From: Thamnaconus septentrionalis
Lineage: Eukaryota; Chordata; Actinopteri; Tetraodontiformes; Monacanthidae
Direction: 5' to 3'
Assembly (NCBI GenBank): GCA_009823395.1
Contig: CM020505.1
Location: forward strand, 6,813,629-6,877,628
Length of the DNA: 64,000 nt
The notes under the pieces are model-generated. The model did not search any database. It was not told where the DNA came from and worked only from the letters and a program-made list of their open reading frames with translations. Position 1 is the stretch's first letter. Every line of letters begins with the position of its first letter. Shown one piece after another: positions 36,801 to 46,298 of the stretch. A program made the translations under genes and the position numbers.

Positions 36801-38533
36801 AAGATAGAGCGAGGCCGGAGTGGCTCCTCTCCCCACTTCTCTCAGGGGCCACCTTTAATCTGACACTCATTAAGAGCACTTCATAAAATTGTCAGTAACG
36901 ATAAGGAGCAGAGGGCCAGCTACAAAAACAGAAAGTCCTGTAGAGCGCTGAATTAGTTTTTAAATTTATAGGGGCCACTGAAGTGGGGCACCCTAAATCA
37001 AGAGGAGCCCCCTGACAGCCTCAACAGTCGCGGCAAGAATGCAGGCCATGGGTAGCTTTATGCGAGGCGTAACCCCTCTCACAGGACGCTGCTAAAGGAG
37101 AACGGATGAAGCGGCAGAACAGTGGAGCGGGCCGCCACCTAAATCACCGGCAGAAAAGGACAACTGTCAGCCGCCGCTTGGCTCGGCCCTCTCTCTGGGC
37201 TCGGACTGGTGTTGGACTTTTGTCTCGCCCCATTGAAAAGAGTTGATTAAGATGACAGGGCCGAGGCGTAAATCAACTCTCGAAGGTTTCTTAAAATTAC
37301 TTTTAGGATCATTTGGAAGCGGGGCAATGAATACAGGAATGGCGGAGAAAGATAAGTGCACATTTTCAAATGACTAATGGTGTTTTCTTTCCCATTCCCT
37401 GCAGGGGTTTCGCTATCGCTTCACATGATGCTTGCGTGTTTATGAAAATCAGCGAGCCCCTTAAGGGGGCGGAGAAGAGGGTGCGGGGCAGTTTGCGGGA
37501 CAATAGAGATATTTTCAAAATGGAAAAACTTGACGCAACAATAGACTTAATGTCGAAAGTTTCAAGCGGGTTTTTCTGCTTCGTTACTGACAAAATGGAA
37601 ACGTCTGTGGTTTGTGTTTAAAGAGAAAACCCAACATGCACCATAAGCAGACTTTCCGCGCAGGCTGCATGGCAGCTGCTAAATATTAGGCAACTACAAA
37701 AGTTTTTGCAAAAGTTGTCAGTCAGATCTTTTTCAGCAACAGAAAAATAGCACGTAAAACACGATGTTTCAGTTATTTTTTTGCAAACCTTTGCTTTCTT
37801 TTTAACATCTCATGCGGCCGTCTTACCACTAAATAACACACACACACGCTAAGTGCTACGTTTTTCCTCCAGCAATAACGGTCAAGTATTAACATTCATT
37901 GCGTGATTTCTAGAAATAATTCATTTTTAGTGAAGTGTTGTGGGAGGACATAAATGCCAAAATATTTTCCACAGCCAGCGAAACATCTGCTTGGCTCGCT
38001 GGCCTTCACCGCCACTCCGACGCAAACGGCTGAGGAAACGTGTACATTCTGCGGCTTTTATTTTTTCCCCTAACTTAAAGAGGTAAGAGGGAACGAGGAG
38101 GGGTGTCACTGCGGAGGGAGGCGCGATTATGAGGAGACTTGTGTTTTTTATGTACATGTGTGTGTTTACGCGCAACATGCCAAGATTCCACAGCCAGATG
38201 AATCTGACCCAGGCACCTGCAGCGCTGGTCTGCGCAGGAAGTTTCATATCCTCCCCCTATCACAGGACCTCTATTTCCTCTCTGGTTCCTGGACGGCTTT
38301 CAAAAACTCTTATAATTGCTGCTGCTACGAGTGAGGGGAGAGCATGTGAAAGTGGAGACCAGCTGGTGATTTTTCTCCCCCCAACCCGCCTCCTCCTCCT
38401 CCTCCTCCTCCCTCCCCCCTCATCCTCCTACTTCTTCCCACATGTCTGACAATACGGAACCTTCATGTTTTTAGTTTGCACACTCACACGCTTCCAGCAC
38501 AACCTCGCCGTCGCTGGCTGGCTAGAGCCTTAT

Positions 38534-38581
<48 letters not shown>

Positions 38582-41500
38582 AAGCCGTTTACATAGTTTA
38601 TTCTGACTCAGAAGCTGTGACAGAAACACTAGTTTGATGTTTTGCTACTATTAATTATCTCACTGAATTATCTCACAGAGGCTCCATGTCGCAGCAGGTG
38701 CTGTTTGAAGAAAGACTTCAAGTCCCAAAGTCACATGCTGTATAATTAATCCTGTATATTTATACTTTTGTATGAACTAAGTGAGGAGATTCTGAAACAT
38801 AAGTAAAACGTCAACACTAAATCCAATTTCTTCCTGCCTCAAAGTCTAAATAGCAGCAGAAAAAACAGCTAATTCCTGGAAAAAATACAATTATCTTCTT
38901 TATTGTTGTGACCTGCTGAGAAAAACTTCTCTCTTTCGTCATTTTTGACAATTACACAATATATGGCCGTTGCCCTCTAAACTATTGTGCTGCACACACT
39001 GAGTCCATTGCTGTGACCCTGCAGATGGTCCCCAGGGGATCAATGTCGCTACGCACAGCGGCTTAAAAACTGAGAGCGGCCCGGCAGTGGTAAGCTTGGA
39101 AACACAAAGTCGGCAACTCCGCAAGGCCTCCGGGTTTGAAGTGAGTCTAAAAAGAGGTCTGCGCCCTGAGGTTGAAAGAGAAATTGAAACAATTTTTAAA
39201 GTCTAATTGCAGAGAATAATTGTGGGTCAGGCCTGAAGCGCAAACCGAAGAATTACAGTGAACAAGCTGATGTTTCCTGAGAGGAAGAACACAAATGTTG
39301 CCAAAGTTTAGTCTTGAACCCTCAAATTGCATTGGACAGAAGAAGGGAAAATACAAAGGCTGTGGAATATGACTTTCACGTCCACTCACTGTTGGCTCTC
39401 CTCTCCCCATTAAACATCTGAGGTTTGACGAATTTCCTGTGCGCTTAACATTCTTCAAACCTCCAGGTCAAGAACGTGTTTAAAGAATCGTAGATTTACT
39501 CATGGGATGACGAGCCAAAAGGGAAGTGATTTTTTTTAAGCTGTAGTGCTTCTCCACAGGCAAATAAACATCAAGAATAACAAAAAAAAAAATCACACAC
39601 ACGCACGCACACACACACACTTGTGTCTCTGCCGAGCGCTGCGCTCGCCGGAGAAGAAGGGGGCTCCTCAGATTTATGAAGCCCTGTGTTTCTCATTGTG
39701 ACACTGCAGGATTTACATGTTCCTTGTCAAAAGGGCTCGGGGCTGAAGGACCGGGGAAGTTAACAGGGCAACCTCGCTGTCACTGGCCTTCCTTAAACCG
39801 TGATTAAGAGACGGGGGACGCGACGCTGACGTGTCGGCTAAGACGGTAATTTACACTCGCGGCACAAGTGGGCATTTCACACCAACAGACATATTAACGG
39901 CGGCACACACTTGGCCTGTCACAATCAAAGAGTTGTGTAGCGGAGAGTGCGCCGCCATGTGTGTGTGTGTGTGTGTGTGAACAGGGAGATTGTGTAAGCA
40001 AAAGGCAGAGGACTGGGGAGGGGAGTTGGGGGGGTGGTGGTGGTGGTGGTTGAGAGGGGGGCGGGATGTGGGGGGCTCTCTCTCTCTCTCTCGCTGTGCT
40101 CATGGCGATAAATCATTTAGGTGCGCGGGATCCTCTAACTTTTGGCCGCGTTTGATCTTGATCGCAGAAAGACGGTGGTTTTGAAGTGAAGAACTCCAGA
40201 ACTGCAGGTCAGGCTCTGGCGCGGAAGGGCCACTAACCCACACAGTGAGACGGGGTCATAATTTACACCCGGCGGACAGCACCTAGCATCGGGGAGCCCC
40301 GAGCCTCCATCTGTGCTATCTCAATCAGTGACAGATTGATGGAGCCTCTAATTCATCCAAACTGCGTGGATGTCCCCGCGCAGACTGTTTTACAAATAAA
40401 CGGGTCTTGGGCAGGCAGGTTCTGCGCAGGTTCCTACAGTGCAAACTGCACTTAGGTCACCGAGAGCGAAAGCAGCGAAGGGAGGGGGAAAAAAATACAG
40501 GTGATTTGATTTAGGGCTGTTTAACACAAGGCATTAAACACGTTTGGATCGCTGGACTAGGAGCGAAGGTTAGTCCCTTTAACTGTTCAATCAGCCATCT
40601 CAGAATTAGGCTGTGACATCACCAGACTGGAACTAGTTGCACTTTATACATACAAATTCCTATTAGTCAGCCACCACTTGCTGCACCTAATAGAAACCTC
40701 GTGGTCTTGGACTTTTTAAGTTTGCACAAGACAACATTTTTCTAAGGGAATTTCTTCTATGCAAGTCTTTCACACACACCCTTTCCCTCTTAGCAGCAAA
40801 TTTCCTTCCCTATACATGTAAAATGCATCCCGCAGTGTCTCACTTAACAAGTCATTATCGCTGAATAGTGTGAGAAACCACAGATGCCAAAAGCATCAGC
40901 CGTGAGAGCAGGCAAAGGTCCGCTGCCTCTCAGAATAATTCGGGAAAAAGCTTTCGTCTCTGCTCGGACTTCAAGTAGAAAACAACAATAAACAAGCTAT
41001 CGAGGTGCCCTTATTTACGGCTTCCTCTGTGGTCCGATCAACCTTGAAAGTGTTTCTGTCTTGAGAGCCAGCTGTTGAAGCCTTCTAGCGACAGATATGT
41101 GGGGGCAGGGATGGAGGCAAAACTATAAGAGAGGGAGCTTCCTGGCAGGGGCCTTTTTTTTTTTCTTTTTTTTTTTTCTTTTTTTAGCCAAAGAGTGTGT
41201 GAACACTTGCAGTGCTGCACAGGGACATATCAATAGATCAATACGAGGAATCTCATAAGAAGGAAGATAGCCCTGCTGATACAATCAGCCAGTCTCAGCC
41301 GGTGAGAAGTTCACGACTCGGTGAGGAGTACAAGGGGCAAACCTTGACTGCCGTAACCTCCCTCATTACAGAAGCGAACCTGTTAAGTAACGATACAGTA
41401 TCAGCAGCGTATCGTTCCACAAGGCCGCTCGGACGCAATCTTTATGCTGCGGACAGAAGGAGGGGTGGTTAAAGACGCTCAAAGCAAGTTGTGGCTGAAA

Positions 41501-43505
41501 TCATTCAAACATTTTTTTTTTTTGCCGCCTTTATACGAGTCGGAGTAAGATAAATATGGCCTCCCAGCGCAGCAAAACAGCGTCAGAGGAGAGTCTGCGG
41601 AGCTCGGCCGGGCCCGACCGCGCTGCTTGTTTCTCTTGCAGTCAGTGGGGTGGAGAACAGGAACAGGGTGTGAGGAGAAGCCCGTGCCAGGGGGGTTCCC
41701 ATAAATCAGGGCCCTTCTGCCCCCTACATCCACAAAGCCACCAGGGACCGGAGGATCCAAATTCCTTGGGGTTAATTCACCAGGTCGCTCCCTAAATTTC
41801 TTCCTATGCACGGCTGGCGGAGGAGGAGGACTGGACAGAGGTGTCGTGACGCTCCTGGTCCTCCTCCTCCGCCGCCAGCCGTGCAGCAGCAGCAGCAGCG
41901 GCGGCAAAGTGGCCTTTGCTCTGAGTTTGCAATGAACGCTGAGCAGTTAAAAGCAGCGACTGAGCTTATATCGCGTGTATCATGGGGCCGTCCTCGCGCC
42001 CTTTCATCTCGTTATCGTAAAAGCAACTGTTGTGTATTTTCTGAGCGAGGACAAACCCAGCAGCAGGTTTGGTCCAGGCTGCTGCTGCTGCTGCGGCTGC
42101 TGCTGCTGCTGCTGCTGGATACGAGACGTTACAAAATCTATTTGCATCACGATTTTGGATAACTCTAGAGTCATGAAGAGCGTGCGTGTTCACACAGGCA
42201 GCACAGAGACGGGTTTCTGAAGAGAAGTAAAAATAATATCTGATTTAAGTGAGAGGGTTTTGGAAAATTTGATTTGGATTTTGATGGTTACTCTCGCAAT
42301 TCAAGTATATTTGCTGCTTTTATGGTGGGACAAAGAGTTGAAGCACCTTATCTGATAACTCGACTCCACAATCAGGATTCTGATAATCCAGGATTTTAAA
42401 TTTTGAGATGTAGATATTTTTTTCTTGAATAAAGTGAGACTTTTAGCTACTTAATTCTGCCATTTCTGGAATTATATTTCTCACTAGTGGATACAAGGTG
42501 AGTGAAATATTATTCTAAAAAAACTTTACTTTAAACTTTATTTATCAGACATTACAGATTGTGGCAAAACACCAATTATGAAGCAAAGACATTTAGCAAA
42601 AAAAAAAAAAAAAATCCTAATTAAATTATTTAGTCACTCAGAGTATATAGTGTAGACTTCACATTTCACTGTTTGAATTGAAAGAAATGGTCATTGATTC
42701 CAAAAATTACTGTGGACTTTAAAATAAAATGAAAAACAAAATTATAATCACAAAATTTAAATAGATTCAAAGGATAGTGAAACAGAATATTTAAATTTGA
42801 AAAGAATAAGATTTTATTCAAAAAAAAAAAAAAAAGTAACTGAGAAATATCTGGATGAATGGATTCAAATTCAGTGACCTAGGCGGATGTTGCTCTACAT
42901 CAGGACTTTTACTGAAATTTTGACACAAAATATTAATGTTAACAACTACCAGGTTATTTTATCCAACCTTTTAAAATCTGCTTATCATAAATTGACTTAA
43001 AATGCGCGCCTTTGTTAAACCTCGCTGCACATCTCGCTGTTTCGCTACAGCTCGTAAGTGAAAAATGATAATTTTATGAACTGAAGTGAAAGCGAGAAAA
43101 CGTGGAAACCGTCAGCCGGTTGACGTCTAGGATGGAACTTAAATCGTTCCAACGTGTTTTGAGAGCTAATAAAACTTTAAAGAAGCGCTCCGTACACATG
43201 GGCGCAGGATGGAAAACAGACTGTGAACAATAAGTTTAGAAGTTTTACTCAGGGAAAAAGTTGTCCCAGTCTCTGCGGCGTGCTGCGGGCTGAAGCGCCT
43301 CTCGCTCTCACTGGGAGTTTGGCTCCTGGCGGAGCTGCTGGAGTGAGTTTAGCGGCGTAGTGCGCAAAAGGGAGCGGAGCTACGGTACCTTGGTGTACTT
43401 GATCTCCGGGTTGGGCACCGGTGATGGCATCAGCTGGAGCGATGCCATGAGAGCTGCGGGGTCGCTCTTCACCTCTCCGGGGATCTCGATCTGGCTGGAA
43501 GTCAT
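23795..43505 (-). CDS. aldh1a2: Retinaldehyde dehydrogenase 2 (aldehyde dehydrogenase 1 family member A2), 13 exons
   Basis: A cytosolic NAD-dependent enzyme that oxidises all-trans-retinaldehyde to retinoic acid, the main embryonic source. The coding exons (minus strand) are 43389-43505, 35226-35330, 34846-34987, 34227-34356, 32418-32479, 31563-31691, 30223-30336, 26907-27009, 26114-26298, 25792-25956, 25304-25461, 24097-24171 and 23795-23867. All introns are GT-AG. Leaving out one extra base in exon 3 gives 518 residues, the human ALDH1A2 length. Visible functional residues are Asn187 in WNFP, the GSTEVG nucleotide-binding motif (263-268), general base Glu286 in LELGGK, and the nucleophile Cys320 in GQCC. 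The start is Met in [10 protein letters not shown], matching the known vertebrate N-terminus. The neighbours aqp9 and lipc confirm orthology by synteny. As written, exon 3 is frameshifted near 34912 and would terminate at about residue 110. Everything else is intact, so an assembly or sequencing error is more likely than a pseudogene. Confidence 0.95.
24097..24171 (-). CDS. aldh1a2: aldh1a2 exon 12, residues 470-495
   Basis: Encodes [15 protein letters not shown] to SGNGRE, the substrate-pocket and oligomerisation region. It is 75 bp, with acceptor CCCAG and donor GTGAGT, and ends inside Leu495. Confidence 0.95.
25304..25461 (-). CDS. aldh1a2: aldh1a2 exon 11, residues 418-470
   Basis: Encodes [12 protein letters not shown] to MQAGTV plus two bases of Trp470. 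The IFGPV motif contributes to cofactor binding. It is 158 bp with donor GTGAGT. Confidence 0.95.
25792..25956 (-). CDS. aldh1a2: aldh1a2 exon 10, residues 363-417
   Basis: Encodes [12 protein letters not shown] to RIAREE, including the CGGK and FIEPTVF segments of the catalytic domain. It is 165 bp and phase 0/0, with acceptor TTACAG and donor GTACGA. Confidence 0.95.
26114..26298 (-). CDS. aldh1a2: aldh1a2 exon 9, residues 301-362, catalytic cysteine
   Basis: Encodes [13 protein letters not shown] to TTEQGPQ. The NAGQCCTAG segment carries the nucleophile Cys320. It is 185 bp, with acceptor CCTCAG and donor GTGAGG. Confidence 0.96.
26547..26629. other. Nested inverted repeats with a HOX-PBX word in aldh1a2 intron 8
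   Basis: GGACCCTG at 26547-26554 pairs with CAGGGTCC at 26622-26629, and inside it GACCC (26578-26582) pairs with GGGTC (26594-26598). The inner loop contains TGATTTATGG at 26586-26595, a HOX-PBX consensus. This is a possible intronic enhancer or structured intronic RNA, both inference. Confidence 0.35.
26907..27009 (-). CDS. aldh1a2: aldh1a2 exon 8, residues 267-301
   Basis: Encodes [15 protein letters not shown] to IIFADAD with general base Glu286 in LELGGK. Position 291 is Asn where human has Ser. The exon ends in phase 1 (A of Met301; human has Leu). The donor is GTGAGT. Confidence 0.95.
27010..30222 (-). other. aldh1a2: aldh1a2 intron 7 (3.2 kb), nothing distinctive
   Basis: The second-largest aldh1a2 intron. 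It holds a CTG/TTG-type triplet run near 29154-29178 and short random open frames, but no second gene. Confidence 0.6.
30223..30336 (-). CDS. aldh1a2: aldh1a2 exon 7, residues 229-266
   Basis: Encodes [13 protein letters not shown] to AFTGSTE, the core of the Rossmann-like NAD-binding fold. It is 114 bp and phase 0/0, with acceptor GACAG and donor GTACTT. Confidence 0.95.
30829..30848 (+). promoter_or_regulatory. Perfect DR8 retinoic-acid-receptor half-site pair in aldh1a2 intron 6
   Basis: AGGTCA at 30829-30834 and AGGTCA at 30843-30848 are separated by 8 bases (GATAAGTA). RAR/RXR can bind DR8 as well as DR2 and DR5 elements. Aldh1a2 makes the ligand, so feedback control is plausible. The occupancy is inferred. 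Confidence 0.5.
31142..31175 (-). other. 15-bp stem hairpin in aldh1a2 intron 6
   Basis: The arms 31142-31156 and 31161-31175 are complementary over 15 positions around a 4-nt loop. The one non-Watson-Crick position is A-C on the plus strand but a G-U wobble in the minus-strand (aldh1a2 sense) RNA, so the stem is fully paired in the transcript. It is shorter than a pre-miRNA. Confidence 0.5.
31563..31691 (-). CDS. aldh1a2: aldh1a2 exon 6, residues 186-228
   Basis: Encodes [12 protein letters not shown] to LYVAALVKE, including the oxyanion-hole Asn187 and the KPAEQTP nucleotide-binding segment. It is phase 0/0 with donor GTAAAA. The acceptor TACAG is preceded almost directly by a TG repeat instead of a normal polypyrimidine tract. 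Confidence 0.95.
31705..31732 (+). repeat. (CA)14 microsatellite at the aldh1a2 exon 6 acceptor
   Basis: In the gene's sense this is (TG)14, with a further CGCGTGTG-like extension, ending about 14 nt from exon 6. It takes the place of a polypyrimidine tract. Confidence 0.9.
32418..32479 (-). CDS. aldh1a2: aldh1a2 exon 5, residues 165-185
   Basis: Encodes [20 protein letters not shown]. It is 62 bp, with acceptor CAACAG and donor GTGAGT. A TG repeat (32512-32537, AC on the plus strand) lies about 33 nt upstream of the acceptor. Confidence 0.95.
32512..32537 (+). repeat. (AC)13 microsatellite upstream of aldh1a2 exon 5
   Basis: (TG)13 in the sense of the gene, about 33 nt upstream of the exon 5 acceptor. 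A pyrimidine-containing segment (CCCCCTCC) lies between the two. Confidence 0.9.
32938..32947 (+). promoter_or_regulatory. HOX-PBX-type word TGATTTATGG in aldh1a2 intron 4
   Basis: An exact match to the composite HOX(9/10)-PBX consensus. A single short motif proves little, but the same word recurs at 26586-26595. Confidence 0.25.
34227..34356 (-). CDS. aldh1a2: aldh1a2 exon 4, residues 122-165 (phase 1 end)
   Basis: Encodes [11 protein letters not shown] to GTSIPM plus the first base of Asp165. It has a CTCAG acceptor and a GTAAGA donor. The 130-bp length matches the mammalian exon. Confidence 0.95.
34846..34987 (-). CDS. aldh1a2: aldh1a2 exon 3, residues 75-121, carrying a +1 frameshift
   Basis: Encodes [12 protein letters not shown] to VYLA but is 142 bp, where the intact family exon is 141. 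The reading frame is normal to Met-Asp-Ala (GCG at 34913-34915). One extra base on the minus strand at about 34912 then shifts the frame, and the expected Ser-Glu-Arg-Gly resumes in the next frame. Unrepaired, the frame reads about 11 wrong residues and reaches TGA. The acceptor CCGCAG and donor GTGAGT are normal. No long homopolymer sits at the site. Confidence 0.92.
35226..35330 (-). CDS. aldh1a2: aldh1a2 exon 2, residues 40-74
   Basis: Encodes [10 protein letters not shown] to VQEADK, the start of the ALDH nucleotide-binding domain. The acceptor is CTGCAG, the donor GTAAAC, and the phase is 0/0. Intron 1 upstream is 8.06 kb. Confidence 0.95.
35681..35737 (+). repeat. G-rich tract with quadruplex potential
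   Basis: Many runs of 3-6 G separated by 1-3 nt, about 350 bp upstream of aldh1a2 exon 2. In the transcript it is C-rich, while the non-transcribed plus strand could fold as G-quadruplex. It is followed by an AC tract at about 35771-35790. Confidence 0.6.
36771..36796 (+). repeat. (AC)13 microsatellite
   Basis: A pure AC tract inside aldh1a2 intron 1. Confidence 0.88.
36841..37400. promoter_or_regulatory. Candidate conserved noncoding element in aldh1a2 intron 1
   Basis: Non-repetitive mixed-composition sequence of about 560 bp between simple repeats, with homeodomain-like words and no credible open frame. A candidate intronic enhancer from texture and position only. Confidence 0.3.
38538..38580 (+). 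repeat. (GT)n microsatellite, about 21 units
   Basis: A pure GT tract in aldh1a2 intron 1. A CTC-rich pyrimidine run lies just before it, at about 38388-38430. Confidence 0.92.
39660..39870. promoter_or_regulatory. Candidate conserved noncoding element in aldh1a2 intron 1
   Basis: A non-repetitive block bordered by AC repeats on the left (about 39596-39620). It has no open frame of interest. Low-confidence enhancer candidate. Confidence 0.25.
39959..39979 (+). repeat. (TG)n microsatellite
   Basis: A short TG tract. A GGT-rich tract (40033-40050) and a CT tract (40076-40092) follow closely. Confidence 0.85.
40230..40440. promoter_or_regulatory. PBX/MEIS-word cluster in aldh1a2 intron 1; candidate enhancer
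   Basis: Within 20 bp (40321-40340) there is a PBX-type TCAATCA, a MEIS-type TGACAG at 40329-40334, and a second PBX-type ATTGAT at 40335-40340, embedded in non-repetitive sequence. HOX-PBX-MEIS control of Raldh2 transcription has been reported in vertebrates, so a PBX/MEIS cluster here is mechanistically sensible. Function is inferred. Confidence 0.38.
41807..41885. repeat. 25-bp inverted repeat (hairpin) in aldh1a2 intron 1
   Basis: The left arm 41807-41831 and right arm 41858-41885 are complementary across 25 bp, interrupted only by a 3-nt insertion in the right arm, around a 26-nt loop. A (CAG)n run (41884-41899) abuts the right arm. Confidence 0.75.
42079..42117 (+). repeat. (CTG)13 trinucleotide repeat with one CGG interruption
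   Basis: CTG units in aldh1a2 intron 1, about 180 bp from a CAG run of opposite sense. On the sense strand of the gene this is CAG. Confidence 0.9.
43389..43505 (-). CDS. aldh1a2: aldh1a2 exon 1 (coding part), residues 1-39
   Basis: Encodes the N-terminus from [10 protein letters not shown] to EIKYTK. The donor GTACCG follows directly and the exon ends in phase 0. The 5' untranslated leader is short if the TATA box at 43595-43600 is used. Confidence 0.93.
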
Positions 43506-43594
43506 CGTCACTCTCCAACTCGTCCGTCCGTCACTGCCGCCTTTTTCCCCAAAAACTACCGATGTGTGATCGGGACTTTGGGATCCTTCCTGGG

Positions 43595-43632
43595 TTTATA
43601 GCCAGGTGTCAAGCGCGGTTCGCTCTCATTGG
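43595..43632 (-). promoter_or_regulatory. aldh1a2: aldh1a2 core promoter: TATA box and CCAAT box
   Basis: On the minus strand TATAAA lies at 43595-43600 and a CCAAT box at 43628-43632, about 28 bp farther upstream. The TATA box is about 90 bp upstream of the ATG, placing initiation near 43565-43570 and giving a leader of roughly 60 nt. The spacing and GC-rich setting fit a regulated, developmental promoter. No DR2 or DR5 retinoid element was seen next to it. Confidence 0.6.
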
Positions 43633-45144
43633 GCCGACGGGAAGGGCCGTCCTTTTGAAAATTAAATTCACGCATTTACATAAACGATCTTGGCCATGCG
43701 TGTTAAGGAGGAGAAACGCGTCCACCCCACCCACCACCCACTCACCCACCACACGCTCCGTTTTCCGCCGCTCTCACTCCGCAGCGCAGCGTGTTTTATC
43801 ATTTTCAGACGGAATTAGCCTTTTTTTCCCCCGGTGGCTGATCAATACATACAGCTGCGGTTTGCCAACTGAGCTAATAATAAAGTGAACAAAGTTAGTA
43901 AATGGTTGTGATAAATAACTATGAGATGACATTTCTTGGGGGGGAAAAGTTGTTGATTTTGTTTTTAAGATGATCATCTGGTGACAGCTGGCCGTGATTT
44001 CCCTCAAACTCACGAGTCGAGTTGCGAAACACGATTATGCGCCTTTTCTGAATTTTTTAAGCTTTGCACAAGTTTCATTACCAGGTTGCCACATTTCTGT
44101 GATCACCCTCAAAGCACTTGATGCGTAAAAGCAACAGAGGAAAAATGCACTTAATGGTTGTTGTTTTCTTTGTTTTTGTTAGTTGTTTTTTTTGTTTTGT
44201 TTTGTTTTGTTTTATTGTTTGTTTTAATCTTAACTCTGGGGGTCCACATCCTTTTAAAAGGGGGTATTTTCTTTGTTGGCTGAGCGGTAGAAAGTCGCAC
44301 TCCTCACTTCGTCAAGGTGTCACACTTCTTTCTCTCCGTCCTGGACGATCACCCGGTGTTTTCATTACACAAGCTCGTCGCGGTGCGAGGGGGTTTATGT
44401 AAATGTGGCGCGCAGGGATCACTGCTACTTGTCACCGTGTTGTTGGTAAGATATTTGTCCTGCAGGTGATAATTCCTCCCAGCGCCTCCTCAAAAGGAAA
44501 AAAAAAAAAAACTCAGAATAAACATCCACCAATTAGCCTGTGAGAAGCCGCAGACGCAGTCACAGCCACGCACGGCACCTTTTAGACGACGCACAAATCA
44601 GGAGGCCGCTTGGGGAGGAGGTGCGAGGTTGAATCAGGAGGGTTTTATTTTTTTTTAATATGAGAATGTGGATTTATACAAAATAAACTCCTAAACCTGA
44701 TCGTGTTATCAGCACCGTGTAGTTGATGAGTTATCGACCACCAGGGAACAGTTTGATAAAAGCAGCAGACTGCTTGGAGATGCTTGGAGATGTTGGAGAG
44801 CCTCTTGACAGGACAAAGGAGCGCAGAGACAGATGTATCCCCGTAATTTGCAAGTCCCCCGGAGGATGCTGTTTCTCCATCAGCACGTCACAGCCTTTCT
44901 TCACAGCATGGGCGACACTCCCAAAGTGTCTGTTTCACATCAAAGACGACGCGGCCCAAACTGTGACACTGATTAATGCATTCAAAAACACCCCATCTTC
45001 GGCCCTGTCGCCTTCACCTTTTCTCACCAAGCACAGTGAGCGGAAGATAAGACGACGGGGGGGAGGAGGAGCAGGAGGAGGAGGGAGGAGGTGCAGAAGG
45101 GAGCTGGGACCGGCTTCTGCCTGTGGTGGGGAAGTGCATTCGTA

Positions 45145-45163
45145 CAGCGCCCTCTGTTGGCCA
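45145..45163 (-). promoter_or_regulatory. CTCF-like site (minus orientation)
   Basis: The minus-strand sequence TGGCCAACAGAGGGCGCTG matches the vertebrate CTCF consensus at 16 of 19 positions. It sits between aldh1a2 and aqp9. Confidence 0.5.
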
Positions 45164-45799
45164 AAAAGAGGAAAACGGAGGTTTTGGGTCTCAAGTCGAG
45201 TTGATGTCGCGGCGTTGACTTTTGCTTCCCGCCGGCGACTGAATCAGATAAATGCGATGATGCGACGGAACCCAAAAGCCACGCAAAACGGCAAAACGGA
45301 GCGGTCACTCTGTGGATGAGGGAAAAAAATATGCCAAAGTGGTTCACGACTGTCTGCTTGAAGTAGTGCTTTGTGAACTAGGACTAAGTTGACAATAAAA
45401 TATATTTGTATTATTATTATTTTTATGTGGTTCTAATGTGAACCTTTTAATCATTAATGTGAAATACTGGATTTGAATAATCTTGCTTTTTATGAGCAAC
45501 ATTCCTCAGGCGAATTAACGCACCTGTGGGCGCCTAATAAATTACTTTTTTCTTCTTCTTCTTTTTTTTTTTTTTTTTTACAGCTACACCTTTTAATTGT
45601 GTAAAACTAGGTCATTATTTGACTTTATTTCTGGGGGTTTTACATAGTATATTTATTTCATATGGACACTGATTTGTTCACTGTTTAAAAAAAATGAAAA
45701 AGTTCAAATATTAAAAAAAAACATTAAATATTTTCAAGCGTTTAAGTTGGATGTGGCATTAACGTCCAAATGTTAAAAATGTATGCCCATGAGTCCAGA

Positions 45800-45801
<2 letters not shown>

Positions 45802-45870
<69 letters not shown>
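45802..45870 (+). repeat. (ATT)23 microsatellite
   Basis: A pure ATT trinucleotide tract of about 69 bp. Confidence 0.95.
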
Positions 45871-45872
<2 letters not shown>

Positions 45873-46028
45873 ACTTTCTTTAACTTATTTTTCCTTAAAT
45901 AACTTGAGGAGAGCTCCTTCGCTGACTGCACTGTCAAGAACGAGGCATTAAAATTAAATCAAATCAAAAGCCTGTCATGCTTTTTTTAAGCGTGGCAAAA
46001 ATGAAAACTGAATTAATAATGGTTTCAA

Positions 46029-46110
46029 TGTAAAGTGCTTTGAGTGCCTAGAAAAGCGCTATGTAAATCCAATCCATTATCCATTATCTAATCCATTATT
46101 ATATACATTA
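46029..46110 (+). repeat. Dispersed-repeat 3' tail (SINE/LINE-like)
   Basis: The sequence reads TGTAAAGTGCTTTGAGTG, then AAAGCGCTATGTAAATCC, then CCATTAT-type degenerate tail units. This resembles the 3' ends of common teleost retroposons, which finish in short tandem tails. Family assignment is not attempted. Confidence 0.5.
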
Positions 46111-46298
46111 TTATTGTTAAGAAAAAAAAGTTCTCTTGATGAGTTTCTTAATCCAAAGAGGGGGCAAACGTGATTGACAATACAAACTGGAGCTCCGAAC
46201 AGCAGCGTGCAAGATGCTGTGGAGAAAGATGGAGCCCACATTTCCTCAGTGGAATGAAATTTTCTCTCCTGTTCCACTGTGCAGACACCAGGCAGAGG

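Larger units (their letters stand above)
35331..43388 (-). other. aldh1a2: aldh1a2 intron 1 (8.06 kb), regulatory-looking
   Basis: The large first intron holds several non-repetitive blocks (36.84-37.4, 39.66-39.87 and 40.2-40.9 kb), G-rich and microsatellite tracts and an inverted repeat, and no coding sequence. A conserved enhancer in the first intron of Raldh2 is known in other vertebrates, which makes this the natural place for regulatory DNA. Confidence 0.6.

Noticed and set aside
44723..45319. 198-codon plus-strand open frame between aldh1a2 and aqp9
   Set aside because: No recognisable family. It contains a Gly/Arg low-complexity stretch and overlaps a CTCF-like word.
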